Assembly: GCA_030737835.1 (NCBI GenBank)
Contig: CM060849.1
Span: 3,968,001-4,032,000, forward strand
Direction: 5' to 3'
Length of the DNA: 64,000 nucleotides
Origin: Acorus gramineus
Taxonomy: Eukaryota; Streptophyta; Magnoliopsida; Acorales; Acoraceae
Shown: in pieces, positions 61,465-64,000 of the stretch
Numbering within the stretch: position 1 is the first letter of the stretch
Layout of the letters: each line of letters opens with the position of its first letter
Made by a program: the position numbers and the translations under genes
The notes under the pieces: model-generated
Told to the model about the DNA's origin: nothing
Databases searched by the model: none
What the model saw: the letters and a program-made list of their open reading frames with translations, nothing else

Positions 61465-64000
61465 AACCATTATTACAGACCCGAGATACACAATCACTGT
61501 CCTGTGAGAGCCAAGTCTAGACCAAAGAAAATACAACCTGTGCCACATGCACGAATTACAATATATATAATGACTCTAGGAATGCTGACAGCCTCACACT
61601 CGCCACCCGCCGGAAGAACGCTCCACGCCCATAAGACCACGCCACAGGAAAGCTCCAGCTCCATGCCCAACACTGCCCCTGAAAAGAAACAGTATGCGAG
61701 GGGTGAGCTACAAGCTCAGTGAGTGGCTGGAAACCAATCACCATACTACAGTTCAATACTCAAACAATTTCCTCACAAAGAAAACATGGGTGGAAACCCA
61801 TGGATAACAAAGTCACGCGGCGGCGCGACCATCCTCACCCTCACCCTCACTCCCGAAGGAAGACTCTTGGGGAGAGACCATACCGTCGGTCGAAGAGACC
61901 CGGAATTTCTGATCTACACAACACTATTGGATCATCTACATCTAGATAACTGCCCAACGATGTCCTTGAACATCGATTACGAGACCGGACCCAACAACTA
62001 TGGGAACGGTCGAACAACGTATGGGTCACGCGGCGATGTGTCGTCGCCTCACCCTCACCAATATCATTTGTTAACCCTCTCCCGGGTAGCCTCCACCTGG
62101 TATACTCCCACGATCAGTACGCTCCCGAATGCATCGGATGGGAGCCCTCTGTCAGGACAGCTACAACCCGGCCTCTTCAACTCACCGCTCTACACCCTTG
62201 GTCCACCGGTAGCCCTTTCCCCGGGTAGCCTCTACCTGGTATACTCCCATGGTCAGTACGTTCCTGAATGCATCGGTAGTACCTACAGATGGGAGCCCTC
62301 TGTCAGGACAGCTGTAATCCCGAGAAGTTCCTACATCGGATCCAACGAAGGGGAGAACGATCCCATGTTTGCAAAGCGAACCCAATGGAAAACAACTACT
62401 CTCGATAATCACTTATCGAGATATCAAAACACAGGCATAAACAACAATCTATGCAACACAACTCATATTAACCTTAAAATAATTAAAGTCCCTAAACGGG
62501 AGTAACTGTACAAGCTAGTGGGTCGTAACATCGCCGACCCACCCCACCCTCACCCTCACCCTTTAGGGGTGACATGGGCCTTTTGGGACAGACTAGGCTG
62601 CTCTCCACCCTTGGTCCACCAGTAGCCTCTCCCTCACTCCGTAGCCTCTACCTGGTATACTCCCACGATCAGCACCCTCCGACGCATCGGAGGTACCTAC
62701 AGATGGGAGCCCTCTGTCAGGACAGCTTTCCAACGCCGGGGAGTCTCTACTCGGATCCAACGAAGGGGAGAAAATAGCCTACTCACACAGATACGATCCT
62801 CTTGGATCCATCGACAACGATTTCTAACACTACTAATGTCATGAATTCTCAAGAATTCCTCCAGGGCGCATAACTAAGATGCGGGGAAACATATATTATA
62901 ACAACAAGGTTATAATATTCTCTAAGGCATGCTTATACCAATATAATCTCATTTTGATTTAATTAAATTAAACTAAATGGGAAACATGCATAGATCAAGG
63001 CATTTTAAGCACGGGACATAGTGTCTAGCCATGTACGGGCCTCTATACATGATACATGGATGTATATCCCTAGCATACAATGTCTAATATTGTCATGGTT
63101 ACATCATAGTAAAACATGCATTAACATCGTATCTACATATTATAGCTAGGGGGGCCCATCGATACGCGACGCGCATCTACGCACGTCGAGTGCACCCCTA
63201 GAGGGGGGGGGGGGATTGGAATCGAACCACTCACCAATATCCGGGACCTCGCGCATCCCATCCGACGAGATCTACAGGGTAAGGGCATTCAATATGGTGA
63301 GTAAACTACACAAATATACATGAAATTTACTAGAAATACCAAATACTCGGACAAGCATGCATACGGACTCGCACGTACGCACGCGAGTCCGAGTGCCTCG
63401 ACACCTACCCGAACCCTCAAGCAGCCACACGCATGGCCCCCCGCACGCGCACGCACGCATACGCACGCACGCACGCGCCCCAGCACCCTTGGCGCACTAT
63501 CGCGCGCCTGCCCGCACGCCTGTGCGCACTGCGCGTCCAGCCCGCGCGCCCTGCGCGCCCGCACAGAACCCCGCGCATGCCCCAGCAAGCGCACGCACTG
63601 GCCCCCAGCCCCGCGCCCAAGCACATGCCCAGGTGCACTACCCCGCGCGCGCGCACGAACGCGCGCACCCGCGCGCACCCGCGGGCACGCCCGCGCACAC
63701 CCCCGCTCGCGCCAGCGCCCGCGCGCCCGCCTGCCCCTACCAGCGCCCTTCTGCGCAGACTGCCCCCGACGCGCGCCCAGCCTCTCCCAACCTCTTTTTA
63801 ACCCTCCCCAACCCCTCACACACACTCTAACCCCTCTACCTAGCATGCATGACCTCCCCAACCATCCCAACAACCCTAAAAATAAAAAAGAAGAGGAAGA
63901 GGACTTACCAAAAGAGGGAAACAGAAAGGGGGGATGCGGGGCTCTCGACGCGCCCACGGCCACCTCAACCACCACCACCACCTCTTCAGCCTCCTCAGCC
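61465..64000 (-). repeat. Inverted Tekay LTR, continues beyond the window
   Basis: Begins again in the LTR tail half (TTATTACAGACCCGAG) and runs through U5 modules, a U5 hairpin region (about 62515-62545), the GATCTACAGGGTAAGG leader motif (about 63270), the G+C-rich block (about 63420-63790) and the leader, ending at the window edge before U3. Same subfamily as 52893-56587. Whether it is a solo LTR or part of a full element cannot be seen. Confidence 0.8.

Overview
The window is intergenic repeat DNA from a flowering plant with a repeat-rich genome. The evidence is long-LTR Ty3/gypsy chromoviruses with plant initiator-tRNA-Met primer sites, a Tat/Retand-type gypsy element carrying the plant-specific extra RNase H, and a plant PIF/Harbinger DNA transposon with spliced genes. 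I find no host gene, rRNA, tRNA or CRISPR array. The species cannot be told from the sequence.

Nearly everything is one stack of insertions. The oldest visible layer is a badly decayed Tat/Retand retrotransposon on the minus strand, now in three pieces (20684-21160, 49628-52892, 56593-59056). A PIF/Harbinger transposon (21161-49627, minus) lies in its integrase region with a 3-bp target duplication. It carries a Myb/SANT-like ORF1, an apparently uninterrupted four-exon DDE transposase, and a third ORF with an RNase H1 N-terminal-like domain and a membrane tail. A 956-bp hairpin Mutator-type MITE sits in its left side, and an 18-kb block of Tekay/Del-clade retrotransposons (26755-45104) interrupts its ORF1.

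Layout: 1-20683 is a Tekay cluster in which two internal regions share one central LTR (LTR-A-LTR-B-LTR). The last LTR is itself interrupted by two solo LTRs, one in each orientation, each with a perfect 5-bp target duplication. 20684-21160 is Retand. 21161-26754 is the Harbinger left part. 26755-45104 holds Tekay elements C and D, with D inside the 3' LTR of C. 45105-49627 is the Harbinger right part. 49628-52892 is Retand. 52893-56587 is a solo LTR. 56593-59056 is Retand protease and gag. 59057-64000 holds minus-strand Tekay LTR sequence that runs off the window.

The most interesting signals are in the Tekay LTRs and the Harbinger. Each LTR subfamily shares a modular leader: a G+C-rich, CpG-dense block between splice-like sites, then a G-quadruplex-type G-run overlapping a short hairpin whose stem is kept by paired changes among copies. 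Two Tekay copies (B and D) share the same LTR-derived filler in pol, which points to a common internally rearranged ancestor.
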